Source: Melastoma dodecandrum
Taxonomy: Eukaryota > Streptophyta > Magnoliopsida > Myrtales > Melastomataceae
Direction: 5' to 3'
Assembly: GCA_029817715.1 (NCBI GenBank)
Contig: JARUPY010000396.1
Location: forward strand, 4,092,001 to 4,156,000
Length of the DNA stretch: 64,000 nucleotides
This document shows positions 10,334 to 24,500 of this stretch, piece by piece. Every line of letters begins with the position of its first letter. Within the stretch, counting starts at the first letter, position 1. Below the pieces are notes generated by a model, which saw only the letters and a program-made list of their open reading frames with translations, was not told where the DNA came from and ran no database searches. Made by a program: the position numbers and the translations under genes.

Positions 10334-13300
10334 TAAACCTTAGCTACTCAACCAAGGTGTAGAAGCTGCAGGGTTTCTACCCTTATCCACTTCTTGCGGG
10401 AGCATACGAAGAAGTCCACAATGAGATATAAGGACTCCATGTCCACAAGGCGGATGACGGTCTTCTTGCTCTCATCACGGAATTTCTCCAAAGCCTCATT
10501 CGCCGCACCAGCTATTTCCCTTTGAAGAGTAAGGAAACGCCTCACCTCCTGGTCCAGAATATAAAGCATAAGTCAGCCCACTTTGAAAGAAGAGAAGGAA
10601 AAACAAATCAACAATCCAACTTCCATTCAGCAATTAATACACTTTCCTGAGTTTCACTAATCGACTTGCGGACAAGTTCTCTCAATACAAAATGCACTTG
10701 CAATACAATATCATTGATAAGATAGATGGCGATCAAACGGAAGCTTCCTCAAAGCAGCCTGGAGTTGGTTGTCAAAAACTCCATAGATTAGATCACCTCC
10801 AGGCCGCCTTCAGACAAACAAAAAGCAACAAATGGAGTCCTACTCCAGTTCGTAGAACAATCGTCATCACCGACAAGAAACTTCTACAAGCAGCTACTAT
10901 TTAGCCCGATATCTCCCGCCAAGAAACAACTCGGACTTGACGACGAACACCAAGGATGCGTCTTCCCTGCATCGGAGAGAACGGATTTTTCGCAACCCAC
11001 GTTAATCCCACAAACACCCGTTACTTACACCTCTCCAGCTCTAACAATTATCCCAAAAGAGTTTCCCACTAACCTCTTCGCGGATTTTCCTCTAACAAAT
11101 ACTAACCTGAACACCCTCGCATAGAGGTCCTGCAAATCAGCAATCAACAATAAAAGTCAGTCAATAATTGTTCAAACAAGAGCTTCCCACTCACCTCTCA
11201 CACTCACGATCCTCCTCGAGATTTTTGGGGACAAGAAGATCTTCCCAATACACGATCCCCTTTGGGGGACCCTCTTTTATACCCCCACAAGCTCTCCCCA
11301 GCAAGGGGACCACCGAACATATGCATAGAGAGACACAAAAATACACAGCTTCCACCTTCAGACGTTCCTTTCGCCGCCTACAATCATTTCCAGCGACCCC
11401 AAGGTAGGTCTAGCAATATCCACGGAGAACCCCCATGTCACCAATTGAACCCAGCCTCCTGGGACATTCCGGCGTCAAAAATGGAGTGAGCCCCCATTAT
11501 CGACACCAATTGGAATCATTACCTTCATCAGCAGACAATCCTGACTTCCAGCTACAACAACAACGTCCTTTCGGCTTCGAATGTAGACGACAACCCGGTC
11601 TGGATTCCCTGCGGTCGCACATGAGCATCCAGGGAGTTTCTTTCATCCTAATCGTTTCTTCAGAGTGTGCAGGAACAGGATGCCTTGTTCTGAGCCCTGT
11701 CAAATCCGCATCAGCCGTTTCGAAGATGACGAAGGGGATGTGGCTTCTCACCCTCTTCTCGACAGACGCACAGACATTTAGGCTGAACGGACTTGGGGCA
11801 ATCCATGGTACCTTCATCCATCTGTCTGATCCTATTCCCGACGAAACCAACCCAGCCAAACCAGCACCCCCGACCACAGCATGCAAACACCTCTAGTAGT
11901 CTTCAGCACTGACGTCCCAAGTCGTCTTTCCTCTCTTCCCGCTGACTAGCAACCCGGGACCCGTCTCTCGCCATCCCCGTTTCCAGTGCCTCCTCTCACC
12001 AAGCAAATCTCACTGACCACACCATACCTAAAAGGCCACCTCCGTACAGCGCCAACCGGGGATAGGCGTATCTCAATTCGTCCCACTGCCCGCCGCAACA
12101 ATGAACTGGGACAAGACCAGCGTCGTCCATCCTCTTTTCCGACGCCAACGAGCCAAAGCCTCACTGAGTCCCAACCCTTAAGCCCCCAAACAATTGACAG
12201 CCAGTTACCGAGCCCCTCGACGTCAAATTCCGTCCGACCTGGTCAGCCACCATTCACTCGAATCCCTCCTTGGCTACTGACCACGAACCAAATCGCAGAG
12301 ATCCGCCTTACCCGAGTTAGTTGCATCTCTACTTTCACAAATCAGTTTGTTCCGGATCGCACGATGCCCAGACAGCTTCGGTGTACCCACCCCCATTCGG
12401 AGGTAAAACACTATTTTTTTTTTCTCCCGTACAATTCCAAATTGATTTATTTCATATTTTATTTTAATAAAAATAAACCAATTTAACCTGTACGATTGCT
12501 TTAATGAAATATCTTTTTCATCTGTACGTGTGAATGATGGTCTTAGTAAAAATGCTAATTTAATCCATATTTTTTTTTAAACTGAATATTGATGGCGTGA
12601 ATTATTTTAACCAATGTCAACTTTAAAAACAATTTTAATTACTATAGTACGTCCGATGCCTTTAATCAAATTTTTTTATAACCATTTAAATGAGAGTAAT
12701 TTGAATTGTTTTAACGAATAATTATATTACTTGTCCGCAATTTATTAATTCAATATCATATGAATATTTATTGTAACGCATGATTTTTCGTCACCTCGAA
12801 ATTATTATTTCACTAACGCTATTTTCTCTGTCTTACATGGAAACACGAAAATCAAACACTTCTCAAAAGATCAACATCAACGGGCTACATAACGCCCTAG
12901 TTCTACAAAAGGTGGATCTCGAAGACCACGGTGGAGGCTTCACAAAACCGGCCCCAACTGATGAGACCTTAGCCGATGACGACATGTCATCCCGGGCGGG
13001 CTGCAGGTACATGAGGGATGTGCGGGCCTCTCGATTTTCTTGTTTCCACATGTAGCGGTCCGTGGGTCCAAGTGCATAGGCCCGCGGTCACCACCCTTCC
13101 CCCGGTACATGTTGTTATGCTTTTAGGATTCTATTGTCGTATGATGTTTGTTAAAACAACACACATGAGTTCGGGCTAAAAAAGCCCGAATCGGGTCCAA
13201 CGCCCATAAAATATTGACATGAGTCTGGAGTCATGCCCGGATTGGGTTCAACACCCGTTAACCAAAAGCAAACTTTTGGAGCAAACGCCACATTTTCGCA

Positions 13301-13724
13301 TGTTTAGATGTAAGAGTTAATAATTAGATATCCCCGAATTCTACCCTGGTTTTCCGACTTAAACCAGTTTTCAAAACTAAGTCGGTGGCGACTCCGTAAC
13401 AATTTCCCTAGGTTAAACAACAACCTTTTTTACGGAGCCATTTTGGATGATAGACTGGTGACACGAGCCGCTCCCGGATCCTCCTTGACGGTCCTCAGTG
13501 AGGCCTACATGCAGCTTTTCACTTGTCGCCTCCGGTTCCCTCACAAGGAATTATAGCTGATTGGTGAAACGCCCCGCAGAGCCACTTAGGAACCAAGGGA
13601 GGGTTCAACCCAGTTCCCTTCCGCAGCGTCCGACGTTCGAGTCGTGACGTCGACTGGTTGGGCCTTGGGGGAGCGGACTCGGATCCTCGGGATGTCCGAA
13701 CTGCCACGTGCGTGTTAGGCTTGA
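10334..13724. mobile_element. Composite foreign insertion inside the gypsy reverse transcriptase
   Basis: About 3.4 kb separates the two halves of one gypsy RT. The left end carries a dynamin-related gene fragment in antisense (10350-10810). The middle (about 10900-12400) is relatively GC-rich with overlapping frames on both strands (for example 11435-11896 + and 11497-11886 -) that I could not assign. The right part includes TGGCGACTCCG at about 13386, like the start of a primer-binding site used by some plant gypsy elements. No paired termini or target duplication was found, and flanking RT sequence is missing, so both insertion and deletion are implied. Confidence 0.55.
10350..10810 (-). 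pseudogene. Captured fragment of a dynamin-related protein (DRP1-like) gene
   Basis: On the minus strand three dynamin stalk segments appear in gene order. GDLIYGVFDNQL to LRKLPFDRHLS lies at about 10715-10808. VLRELVRKSISETQ lies at about 10647-10696. After an intron-like gap ending in CAG at 10549, ANEALEKFRDESKKTVIRLV and DMESLYLIVDFF lie at 10372-10548. A 1-nt deletion follows, then LPQEVDKGRNPA. The arrangement matches the middle/stalk region of plant DRP1 GTPases, which act in clathrin-mediated endocytosis and cell-plate formation. Retained intron sequence shows a genomic rather than retrotransposed origin. About 45 codons between the first two segments are missing and the donor after SETQ reads GA instead of GT, so it cannot encode a dynamin. 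Confidence 0.85.
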
Positions 13725-15890
13725 AGGCGCGCGTACAATGTGCATAAGGCTGCTTTTCAAACGTATCATGGTCATTATGAATTTCTTGTGATGTCATTTG
13801 GACTTACAAATGCTTCTTCTACCTTATAAGGGTTAATGAATTCGATTTTCTGGCCCACCGTTTGTCGTGGTGTTTTTTGATGATATCTTGGTATATAGTA
13901 TATCCAAGGCTGATCATGTTAATCATTTGCAAGAAGCTTTTCCTTTGATGCGGAAACATACTTTGTTTGCTAAACGTATCAAATGTGTCTTTGGAACTGC
14001 AAGAGTAGAGTATTTGGGACACTACATTAATAAAGATGGCGTCTCTACTGATCCTAAAAAAGTACAAGTTGTGAATGAATGGCCCGTTCCAAGTAATGTG
14101 AAGCAATTGCGAGGTTTCTTGGGGATGAGTGGTTACTCTATGAGGTTATTAAAGGATATAAGGGTTTGCAAAGCCAACATCGTCTTGCATTTATCAGCAA
14201 ATCATTAGCACCAAGGCATCACAGCCTGTCTGTTTAGGAAAAGGAGTTGTACTCTTGTATACGATTGGAAAGTGGCATCACTGCTTGACAGACAGGCATT
14301 TCTTTATTAAGAGTGATAATAAGAGTCTCAAGTTTCTTCTAAAGCATCGGTTTCATATTGAGAGGCAATTTAAGTGGCTTTCTAAGCTAATGGGCTATGA
14401 TTATGAATTAGTTTACAAGCAAGGGAAGGAGAATGTGGTTGCAGAATCTTTACCAAGGCTTCATGGTTCTGAGTTATTAGCAATAGTTATTCAAGGCTAC
14501 TCTCCTACATTGTCGGATGCAATTAAACAGTCATGGGTTACTGATATCTATATGAAGGAGCTGGTCATTAGGTTGAGGGATCGTAGGAAAACATCTTCCG
14601 AGTATAAGTGGCAGCAAGGCTTACATAAGAAGGGATCTAAGATTGTTGTAGGAAGAGATGACGCCGTCAAAATAAAAATTCTGCAGATTTTCCATTGAAG
14701 TGCAGTGGGCAGACACTCTGGTGTGTTGGCAACTACCAAAAGCATTGCTAGATTATTCTATCAGTGGGGAATTGAAAAGGATGTCAGGAACTTCGTTAAG
14801 AAGTGTGAGGTGTGTCTCAAGTGTAAGTATAACAATGCGTGGAAAGATATTTCAATGAATTTCATTGATGGTTCGCCAAAGTTAAATGGGAAGGAGACTA
14901 TTCTAGTTCTGGTGGATAGATTGACTAAATATAGCCATTTTATGATACTCACTCATCCGTATACAGTTGGGACAGAGGCTCAAACTTTCATGGATAATGT
15001 TTTTAAGCTACATGGCCTCCCTTCTACTATAATATGTGATGGGAATGTTGTTTTTTTTTAGTCGTTTTTTGTAGGAGATTTTCATGTTGCAGGGGATAGA
15101 TAAAAGAATGGATAAAAGAAGATGATTCGTAGATGTTTGGAGACTTATCTATGATGCATGACCGACGATAACCCAAATAATTGGTATAAAATTGCTTCCT
15201 TAAGCTGAATGGTGGCGTAACATCACTTACAATTCTTCCCTTCGCATGACACCTTTCGAGGCCTTATATAATTATCCATCTCCCCTCCACATTCCCTATA
15301 TTTCATACGATCATTCGTTGGCAGCGGTGGAGAAGAAACTCAGGGACAGGGGAGGCTATGTTGCTGGTGCTTGCTATTCAATTTGCATCGTATGAGGCAA
15401 TTGGCGAATCGACATCACTCTGAGAGGGAATTACTATTGGTGATTTGGTGTTTATCAAATTGCAGCCGTATAAGCAATTGAGTGTGGTAAAAAAGGTTAA
15501 TCATAAGTTATCTCCCCTTTATTATGGTCCATGTAAGATTGTTGATAAGATTGGCAAGGTGGCGTATAAGCTATAACTCTCTGTGGGGTCTATTGCCCAT
15601 TCTACCTTTCATATTTCTAAATTTAGAAGTGGTGTTCCTGGACAGATTATCCTCGACCTTACCTGACATTTGTGATTCTCAACCAGTGGTCCCTATTGTT
15701 ATTTTGGCAAAGGAAAATGGCCAAGCATGGATCCCAGGCAGCCACTATGGTCTTGGTTCGATGGAATAACATCTTGGAGGAGGATGCAATTTGGGAGTTT
15801 CTTCAATGATTTGTAGCCAAGGTTTCAGCTTGCTGGAGGATGGGGAGTTAGTTGTTACGGAAAGAGAAGAAAGTGGAGTGTTGTGGGTGA
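13725..15890 (+). pseudogene. Ty3/gypsy chromovirus-like remnant, reverse transcriptase to C-terminus
   Basis: The RT palm is readable ([19 protein letters not shown], then FFDDILVYS at about 13872). RNase H follows around 14200-14460 (FISKSLAPRHHSLS, KSLKFLLKHRF, MGYDYELVYKQGKENVVAES) after an internal deletion. The integrase zinc region (GRHSGVL, CEVCLKCKY) and core (DISMNFIDGSPK, LVLVDRLTKYSHF) occupy 14705-15061. The C-terminal part is at 15460-15860, with LQPYKQLSVVKKVNHKLSPL and a chromodomain-like tail (WNN-like segment, LEEDA..WEF). Order and motifs fit a chromovirus-type gypsy element. Frameshifts and stops occur throughout. It is the 3' half of the element at 8920-10333. Confidence 0.85.
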
Positions 15891-17478
15891 TGGAGCTGGA
15901 TATTTGTGCGATTGGGCTTGCGGAGTGTTGATGGAGTTGTTGTTGCTGTGATTGGGAAGTTGGTGTGTGGAACGGTGGATCATGCGTTGCATCTTTTTCT
16001 TTTTTCTATTATTCAAATGTACTTTTTATTCAATAAAAAAATAATAAATAGAAACATCAAAATTCCATATTCAACCCTGGCAAGTTGGTTGACCTTTGAC
16101 TATTGCAGAAACACATTATTATATAAGTTTGATTGAATCGTTGACATAACATATTTTAATGTAAAATAGAGCGGCGATTCTTGATGTTCCAACGTGGCGA
16201 TAATTGTCGGTTAACTCCTTTTTTATCCTTAGATTACGTGATAAATCTGATTTTTTTTTAAATAATAATAAAACAAAGATGATTTGATTTGAGGTTGTAT
16301 TGAAAGAAAAGAATAGATATGTCTTTGATTATTCGACGACTTTGAGATGTCTTCTCATGCGTGTTTGATTTTCCATCTCATGAAAAGATAGATTCTAAAC
16401 AAAATATGGAATGGCTTTGCTTGTATCTTTATTATTTTTTGTACCAAGGCTATATCCGGAGAATTTCCCTTCTTGTGGGGAGGGCTTGGTCCATGGTAAA
16501 ACTTACTGTACGAACAAGAGCTTCTCCTAAATTTTATTGGTCCCAAGATCACTAAATGTAGGAATTGTGCATTTAAACCGTAGTTGTAGCATCTTTAAGA
16601 GATCCAGGCATGCCTTCGAAATCTCCATATATGCTACAACAACTCTTACATTCTTTCAGATGTGCCAGGCGTACAGTTTGATGCCCCAAAAGAGAAAAAA
16701 AAAACAATGTATTGTATCTGTAAACCACGGCAGCTTCTATAACTAGGCTCGTACGAACTTACATATTGCGATTTAGATAAATTTTTCTAAAGTTGTCTTT
16801 TAATTTCGACTTCTTACAAAATGAAAGTCACGGTTACGAGCGATATTTAGAGAGTTTTCGAAACAAGAATCGTATTTCGTAAAAGAATTTTCGAATTAAC
16901 GGTAAATACTTATAAAACTCCTTCTTTAACCAATGCATGACTTTAGGTGTAACGCCAGGTCTTTCTATTCTTTTTAATAAAACAAGTAACCATCTATCTA
17001 TTTGCATTTTGATCTGATTTTTCTATTAAAGAAAAACAAAATTTTGTAAGATTGATATGTTCTGACGCAGAGCATGTTATTTGGCAACTCTTTTGATTTT
17101 TACTTTATTTAGGTGGAGATGGGGGTGGGGGGTTGACCAAAATAAGTTGCTTGCGGACTTAAACCATATACTTACTTTTTTTTTTAACATCGATGTTGAT
17201 TAATTAGATAATGGTTCACGAGGAATGGCATGTTCCCAAGTTTTTAAATGTCGGGTGGGTGTCGGTTTCCGTTTAGACTTTTATCAGGATTTCAATTGAG
17301 TGTCGGCCGGGACTTTTGCCGCAAGTTTTTATTGGATTTATTTACGCGAGGCAAAGGAAGTCGGAGAAGAGGAGGAAACTGTTGTGGAGAAGGAAGTTGC
17401 GGCGGAGGAAGTAAATTTTTGGTTATTAGTCGTAACGTTCGTTCAAATAGAACACAATCGATGATGTTTACATATGCT
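15891..17478. other. Intergenic DNA, probable retrotransposon 3' flank
   Basis: No gene could be supported. The left part is the 3' flank of the gypsy remnant; the right part (from about 17100) leads into LTR-like DNA. Short frames here have no recognisable domain. Confidence 0.4.
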
Positions 17479-17658
17479 GTCGACGGTGTCGATAGAAGCT
17501 AATCGACTGTGTCGACAGAATCTAGTAGATCGTGTCTATAAAAGCTAGTCGACCGTGCCTATAAAAGCTAGTCGACTGGACAGAAGCACGTCGGTGGTAC
17601 GTACAAAAGCCGGTCTATCATGTTTACAGAAGCATGTCAATTGTGCCAATAGAAGCCA
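17479..17658 (+). repeat. Eight tandem copies of a 23-bp unit
   Basis: Units start at 17479, 17502, 17525, 17548, 17571 (a 19-bp short unit), 17590, 17613 and 17636, with approximate consensus GTCGACYGTGYCTATAAAAG plus CTA. The array ends 16 bp upstream of a TATA-like CTATAAATAG. Tandem repeats upstream of a TATA box are common in the U3 part of plant LTRs, so this is probably a truncated LTR promoter. Confidence 0.8.
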
Positions 17659-17674
17659 GTCATCATAGGATAAC

Positions 17675-17682
17675 TATAAATA
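17675..17682 (+). promoter_or_regulatory. TATA-like box downstream of the 23-bp array
   Basis: TATAAATA within CTATAAATAG lies just after the tandem array. The following 300 bp (to about 17990) has no gene and looks like the R/U5 part of an LTR, but LTR ends were not found. Confidence 0.45.
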
Positions 17683-17939
17683 GCCTAGTAGATGCCAAAA
17701 ATAAGAAACGAAAAATCACTTGCTTTTCGTAGAGGCCATTTTTTGGTTCTCCCTTTTCTCTTGTCTTTTCTTCTAACCAAGTGGGTCCAATCCCAGGCGT
17801 TTTATTATGCATTGTAACTACGTCATTATGGCAATGAAACGTACTCATGTTGCTTCTCTGCTTCGTTTCCTTTGATCTTAATGTGTTCATCACGTCAGGA
17901 TCGCGACGTGTTACGACCTCCTTTCTCGACACGTTTTAG

Positions 17940-18813
17940 CGTGGGAGCGTGTGTCGTCAACATGATTGCTGTGTAAATGTCGAGCAAGGGGTTCACATAT
18001 TGCCATACCCTTACTCCTCCTTTTTTGTTCTTAAATCAAAAAAAAAAAATTCGTGTTACGTAATGTCGGTAATACGAGATGAATAAGCAAAGTAGGAGTC
18101 CCAATATCATGGAATTGTGCTTCATGAGCAGTTTCTCTACCATGAATGGTAATGAAGTAATAATCAATATGATTGATGATAATGATGAGTCAAATAGCGA
18201 GAGAGTGGCGTAGTTAATTTTACGGGGATTGCGTGAAACTTGTTAATAGCTCATTACATATTCCTCAAGAGCAAAAACATGAGATGGATCTTCTTCTTTT
18301 CTTTAATGCTTTTGTCTTTGTGAAGGAGCATGAAATCACATGATGCGGAGTTGTGCGTACCCCATCCATCCGAGGGGGAAAGTCAAAGGGTTTCGCCCGA
18401 ATGATTTTGTCAACGACCAATCGTAAACTAAAGTTTTCGGACACATGTCCTCAGATGAAAGGCCAATTACAGAGAGTATAATCCCGATTGAGACATTAAC
18501 CAATTAACTAACAAATTTGATGAGCCAAACAGAAAACCATTCAATGAACTAGGCTGAAGAAACTGGTTTTGGCATAAACTAAAAATGTTAGGACATGACT
18601 CGCAGGTGAAGTGGCTGGCCATCATCCTCGAATGTTCGATGGAATTGACTTTGGAAAATATTTCAGCATTAAAGTAATGAATCCAGATAACTTCTCCTAG
18701 CAACAACAACTTATTTCCCACAACACATTCAAATGAAATAATAATTTTAAATGAAACAAGTAGCGTTGACATTTAACGCTTGCTTTGTTTTAGGGGGAGA
18801 TGAGACTTTTGCC
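17940..18813. other. Upstream flank of the ACC oxidase gene
   Basis: No gene is seen. The last few hundred bases are the likely promoter region of the gene at 18912. Confidence 0.4.
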
Positions 18814-18821
18814 TATAAATA
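18814..18821 (+). promoter_or_regulatory. TATA box of the ACC oxidase gene
   Basis: TATAAATA lies 98 bp upstream of the ATG at 18912, leaving a leader of roughly 65 bases. Confidence 0.65.
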
Positions 18822-18872
18822 GACAGATCTACATCTCTGCCCTTCCCAACACCAGAAGAAAGAAAGAGTTGA

Positions 18873-20040
<1,168 letters not shown>

Positions 20041-20459
20041 ATGTCACATAATACTATCGTCTATTTTTCTAGCCATCCCCTTTGGAAGTTATATTGTGGG
20101 TGGAGATGGGGGGAGGAAATCAATGAATTTGCCCCTCGTTTCTCTTAGTTTTTTATGTGTGTGTGTGTGGAACAGTGAGCGAATGGAGATGCATGTTGAG
20201 AATTACTAGTGCTTTGTTTTCAGTGCTTTGATTTCCTCTCTCTCTCTATTGTATATGCCACATTCTTGAGTTAAATCTTAAACCATATGGGCATGGGTTC
20301 ATAATAAGTGACAGTCCATGAGTTTTGGTGTGATAATAAGTACCTTTTTAAGGATTAGTTATGAAAACACAATAAATATCGTCGTTAAATTGTGGTTTGA
20401 AACCGCGACTTAGGTATAACATGCCTAAATTGTCGTTTCAAATCGCAACTTTAGATTGT
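20041..20459. other. 3' flank of the ACC oxidase gene
   Basis: Contains the 3' UTR and short GT and CT simple repeats (about 20158-20170 and 20237-20250). No gene is seen. Confidence 0.45.
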
Positions 20460-20625
20460 TTAGCAAAATATTGTCAAGTGTGAGGCCTCACTAATGTGCT
20501 ACGAAAGTCATGGTTTGTCACGTTCAATAAAGTCGCCATCGCAAACCGTGACTTTCGTCTGATACCAAATTTTGCTAAATATGCCTAAGTTTACTAATGC
20601 CTCACACTTGCAGATTTTATTAAGT
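20460..20625. repeat. Imperfect inverted repeat, possible MITE
   Basis: Two blocks of the left arm (AAGTGTGAGGC near 20476 and ACGAAAGTCATGGTTTG near 20500) recur inverted on the right (CAAACCGTGACTTTCGT near 20545 and GCCTCACACTT near 20600). The right arm has about 35 extra bases. Termini and target duplication were not found. Confidence 0.45.
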
Positions 20626-21570
20626 ATGTCTAAATTGTGTCCAAATGAAAACTACATCAATTAAAACAACAACTAAATTAATTAACAACATAGCAATAGT
20701 TGAAGTTATTAAAGGATCAAATGATACATTTAGACCATTTGAAGAAATTTAAAGGATTAAACGAATCTAGTCATTCGACCAACGCCTCCCTCCACGATGA
20801 TAGGGAGAGACGTTGATGACAGGGATGGAGACAACGGGTTCAGCAAGGAGACTTATGAAACAGAAAATCGAGGTATGGGATATACGTCGGTGAGAATCGT
20901 CAAAGGATTTAGCCAGCAGCAGGAGGGAAGGGGTTCGGTCCCACATCAAAGTGGGGAGCGAGTAAAATGGAAAAGAAAGGGCTTTTATGGATTAAATCGC
21001 GACTAAGTCGTAATCACGAAGTTTTCTTAAAATTACGGTTTTAAACCACATACATAGTATAAATTTATAAGTCTGAAGCCTCCTGGTGACTTGAAATTCG
21101 TTATCTCAGATGACGACTTTCATCCAAGAACAAGAAGACATCACACGTAGCTGTCAAGTAACATTTCATTTGAAATCGCTTACTCTTACAGTTTGAAATC
21201 ATGTTGAATTTATTATCTGGCAATTTGTTTGTTAACTGCTTACAAATGCTTCAAATCATCTGTATGTTGGATTGAGGCATTTGGTCTTAAGCCCAATGTT
21301 GTTGTTGTGTTGTCAACCTGAATGTCTCATAAATTCCCCACGAACACAACACCATCCCCCCATTATCGTTTTCTAATTTCTTGGTAGCATAAGGAAAATG
21401 AGTACTTATTATGTAAAATTTGTATAACAGGGGGATGTCATGTCATGTAAAATATCATTCAGTATTCTGTGGCGGCCTATTAACAAGTATAACATATTAC
21501 TACTCTGTACAACAATGTACTGTACAAAAAATGAAAGTGAGTTTTTGCTGCATGTCTCGGTCAGGCTAAC
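20626..21570. other. Intergenic DNA between convergent ACO5 and NADK2 loci
   Basis: No gene supported. The right end is the expected 3' UTR of the NADK2 pseudogene (minus strand). Confidence 0.4.
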
Positions 21571-24500
21571 TCAAAGTGCTTTCTGATCAAGCCGCTCGTT
21601 CCAATTCAAGCAGCGGATGAGGCTCTGGAACCAGTCACCGGTTTGGTCAGACTTGTTGACTGTTGGGAGCGGGTGCTGGCTCATGGATATTCGGACGGAA
21701 TCCCCCCTCGACAGCTGATGTCACCTCTTCCCGTCAAAGGATACCCATGCGTTGCTTCGCGCCTCCTCCGGAATCTGATTCCGTAAGCAACGGTCCAAAA
21801 TTTTGTAACGTTAGTAGGAGTTTGACCACCTTAAGTAGCTATGAAATGACAAAAGAACAAAGAACCGGAAATCAGAGTACATGATCAACCAAAATCAAAC
21901 CGCCAGAGCAACAAATAGCTACCGCTGCTTTGAAAGGAATCAGTGCATCGCAGATCATAAATTTTTTGTTTACCTTCAACTCTAGTCTCGCAGAGTCTGG
22001 AAGTATCACAGGACGAAATGATAGTGAATGGGGACAGATTGGCGTAAACAACATGCAAGGGACACTTGGGCGTACCTGCACATTATTAGAAAAATCATAA
22101 AGCCACTTAGCATGAAATCGCTAATCCATTCAGCTTGATCGTCAGACTGTCTCATTATCGATGATTCAGGGGCATGGTGCTTTATGTTTGGTGCATCTTG
22201 TTATAAGAATAGCCAAATATAATGTTCATTGACTTGGAAACACTAAAGATGTCCTCGGAGAAATTTTCAGAGTAATGACTGGATATGAAAGTAATCAATA
22301 TAAAAGTGATCAAAGACATGTATAAAGATGTAATGACTGGACGTCGATACATGAAAATGCTTATGCAACTGTAGCTGATCAAACCATACATGAATGTATT
22401 AGATTGGAAGTTTGACTGGCTCTACTGATAAAAAGATAAGAGAGACACAAACCCAGATGATTGGGATAAAGGATATGACTAACTAGGATCCATATAGCCA
22501 TTGGATAAAGGCTTGATTATAGTTACTGCTAGATCACATAATAACTAACACTTTCTGAATCTATTATAATGAAAAGACAACTTTTTTTATAAGTTAAAAA
22601 AAATTAATGCGTGAAAAATACGGGATCATCGCGCACAGGAATGACAGCTATAAAACACATATCCAGTCTCATATCTCCGCAGTAGGGCACACTTCTAGAC
22701 AACAAAGGGCTTAAAGTTCCCGTCATGTTTTACTTGTCCAGAGAAAACCTAATCTCATCTATCGCTAAAGATTGGCAAGTTCTTGTATGCTCGTGAAGAC
22801 TATTCAGGAAAACTGATGCTGCTACACCTCGGATCATTGCAAAGAAAAACAAAAGAATACTTAAGTATATAATGGTGGATATCTAAAGAAAATAAAATTA
22901 CCATTGAACCGCCTGCAGCAGTTGAATAACCAGTACTTCCTGTTGGAGTGGCCACAATGACCCCATCACCTTGGACCTATATGACAGGACAGTCAAGACA
23001 TAACAGGCACAAGTTGTGCATATAGCAGATATTCTTCCGCCAGTTAAAATGTATTTGTATCATTACATTTTCCAGTTAATTTTACTATTAACCATTTTCG
23101 GTCCTTATACATAAGCACTTGCAAATACAGCAGAAGGAAGTGAATATAAGGACTTCGACAATTTTAGGCAGGAGGGACAGGTAAAAAAAGTAATCACCTT
23201 CGTGATAAGTCGATCATGTTCATAGCATTCTATCTTTGAGAGGTATGGATTTGAGCCTCGATCCACAACCACCTCATTGAGAACATCAAATACTTTGCCC
23301 AACATAGCTTTACCATTCCGAAATATTTCACACCGTAAACGCGTCCTGAGAGTTATATATACACCATCCATCATGCTATTTCCATGAATGACCTGCCTCA
23401 GATCCTGTTTGTAGTCTTCAAACAGGGAGGATAAACGAGGAATGAAGTCAATCCTCCACTTAATACATCACGGATGGCAGAATGTATTAGTCAAACTGGA
23501 GAACATGCCTTATGTGATGTGAGAAATCCAAGAGATCCGAGATTGAAAGAAACAACAGGGGGGACTGCACCTCTGAATAAGTTAGAAGCATGTAAAATCA
23601 CACCATCTCCTCCAAGGCAAGTCACAAAGTCAACCCGCTCATGAAGGTCGCTGAATCAGAGGAACCGATGAAAAAGCAAAATCCAAATGATTACCCGGTC
23701 ACAGCTTAAAATTCATGCGTGAAAAGGCTATTTCACAAAGGTTTGGACAAAACCAAAACCAGGGATTTGTGCGAATATGTCATGTACGTCAGGCTCAACG
23801 AGTATATTCATCTCTTCTTGGTAATATAAGAAAGAGGCAACCTGTGTAAAAGATGTTCGTCAATAGCAAGCCATCCAATCAAATAATACATCAGAAAACA
23901 TAACAATCTCGTGCATCATAGCACATGAAAACCAGATTTGAGTATCCTCGAGTCGAACAACTGTTTGGTTGATCTCAAACCTTTCCTGCCCAAAAGTCTA
24001 GTTCATAAGATCCTCTCCAACTAGTAGCATCCGGCAAAGCAGTGATGGCTCCATATGATAGCTCTTGTATTGACATGGAACGTTTTCCTTTCATATTAAT
24101 TAATGGCTTGTACCTATGTAAAACAGATCTAAAGAAAACCTGTTTCGCTTCTTCCATGAGTTCTGGCCCCAACTTCTTCAGAAGCAGGACAGTTCTCGGC
24201 ATAGACTTCCACATGAGCATCTGTTGCTGCGTACTAGGATGAGTAAAAGCCAAAGAGGACTCCCTCACCTTCTCTCTGGTGCAAGAGAAGCCATCAGTTC
24301 TGACTAGGAACATCTCAGCCTTTCTTCTAGATTGTATCCATACAACAACCATTGCTGAATCACACAAATCCCCATCTCCATCGATGAGCTCTGCATCTTT
24401 TTCCTTTAAAACTGACGATGAGCCCGTGTTCCTCATCTGGTCTTTTATGGATTGGCTTGTGGAATCCTTGCTTATACTATTATCGGTACCTACTGAAGAA

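Noticed and set aside
11435..11896. 153-codon plus-strand frame
   Set aside because: Overlaps a 129-codon minus-strand frame and matches no family I recognise; left as unassigned captured DNA.
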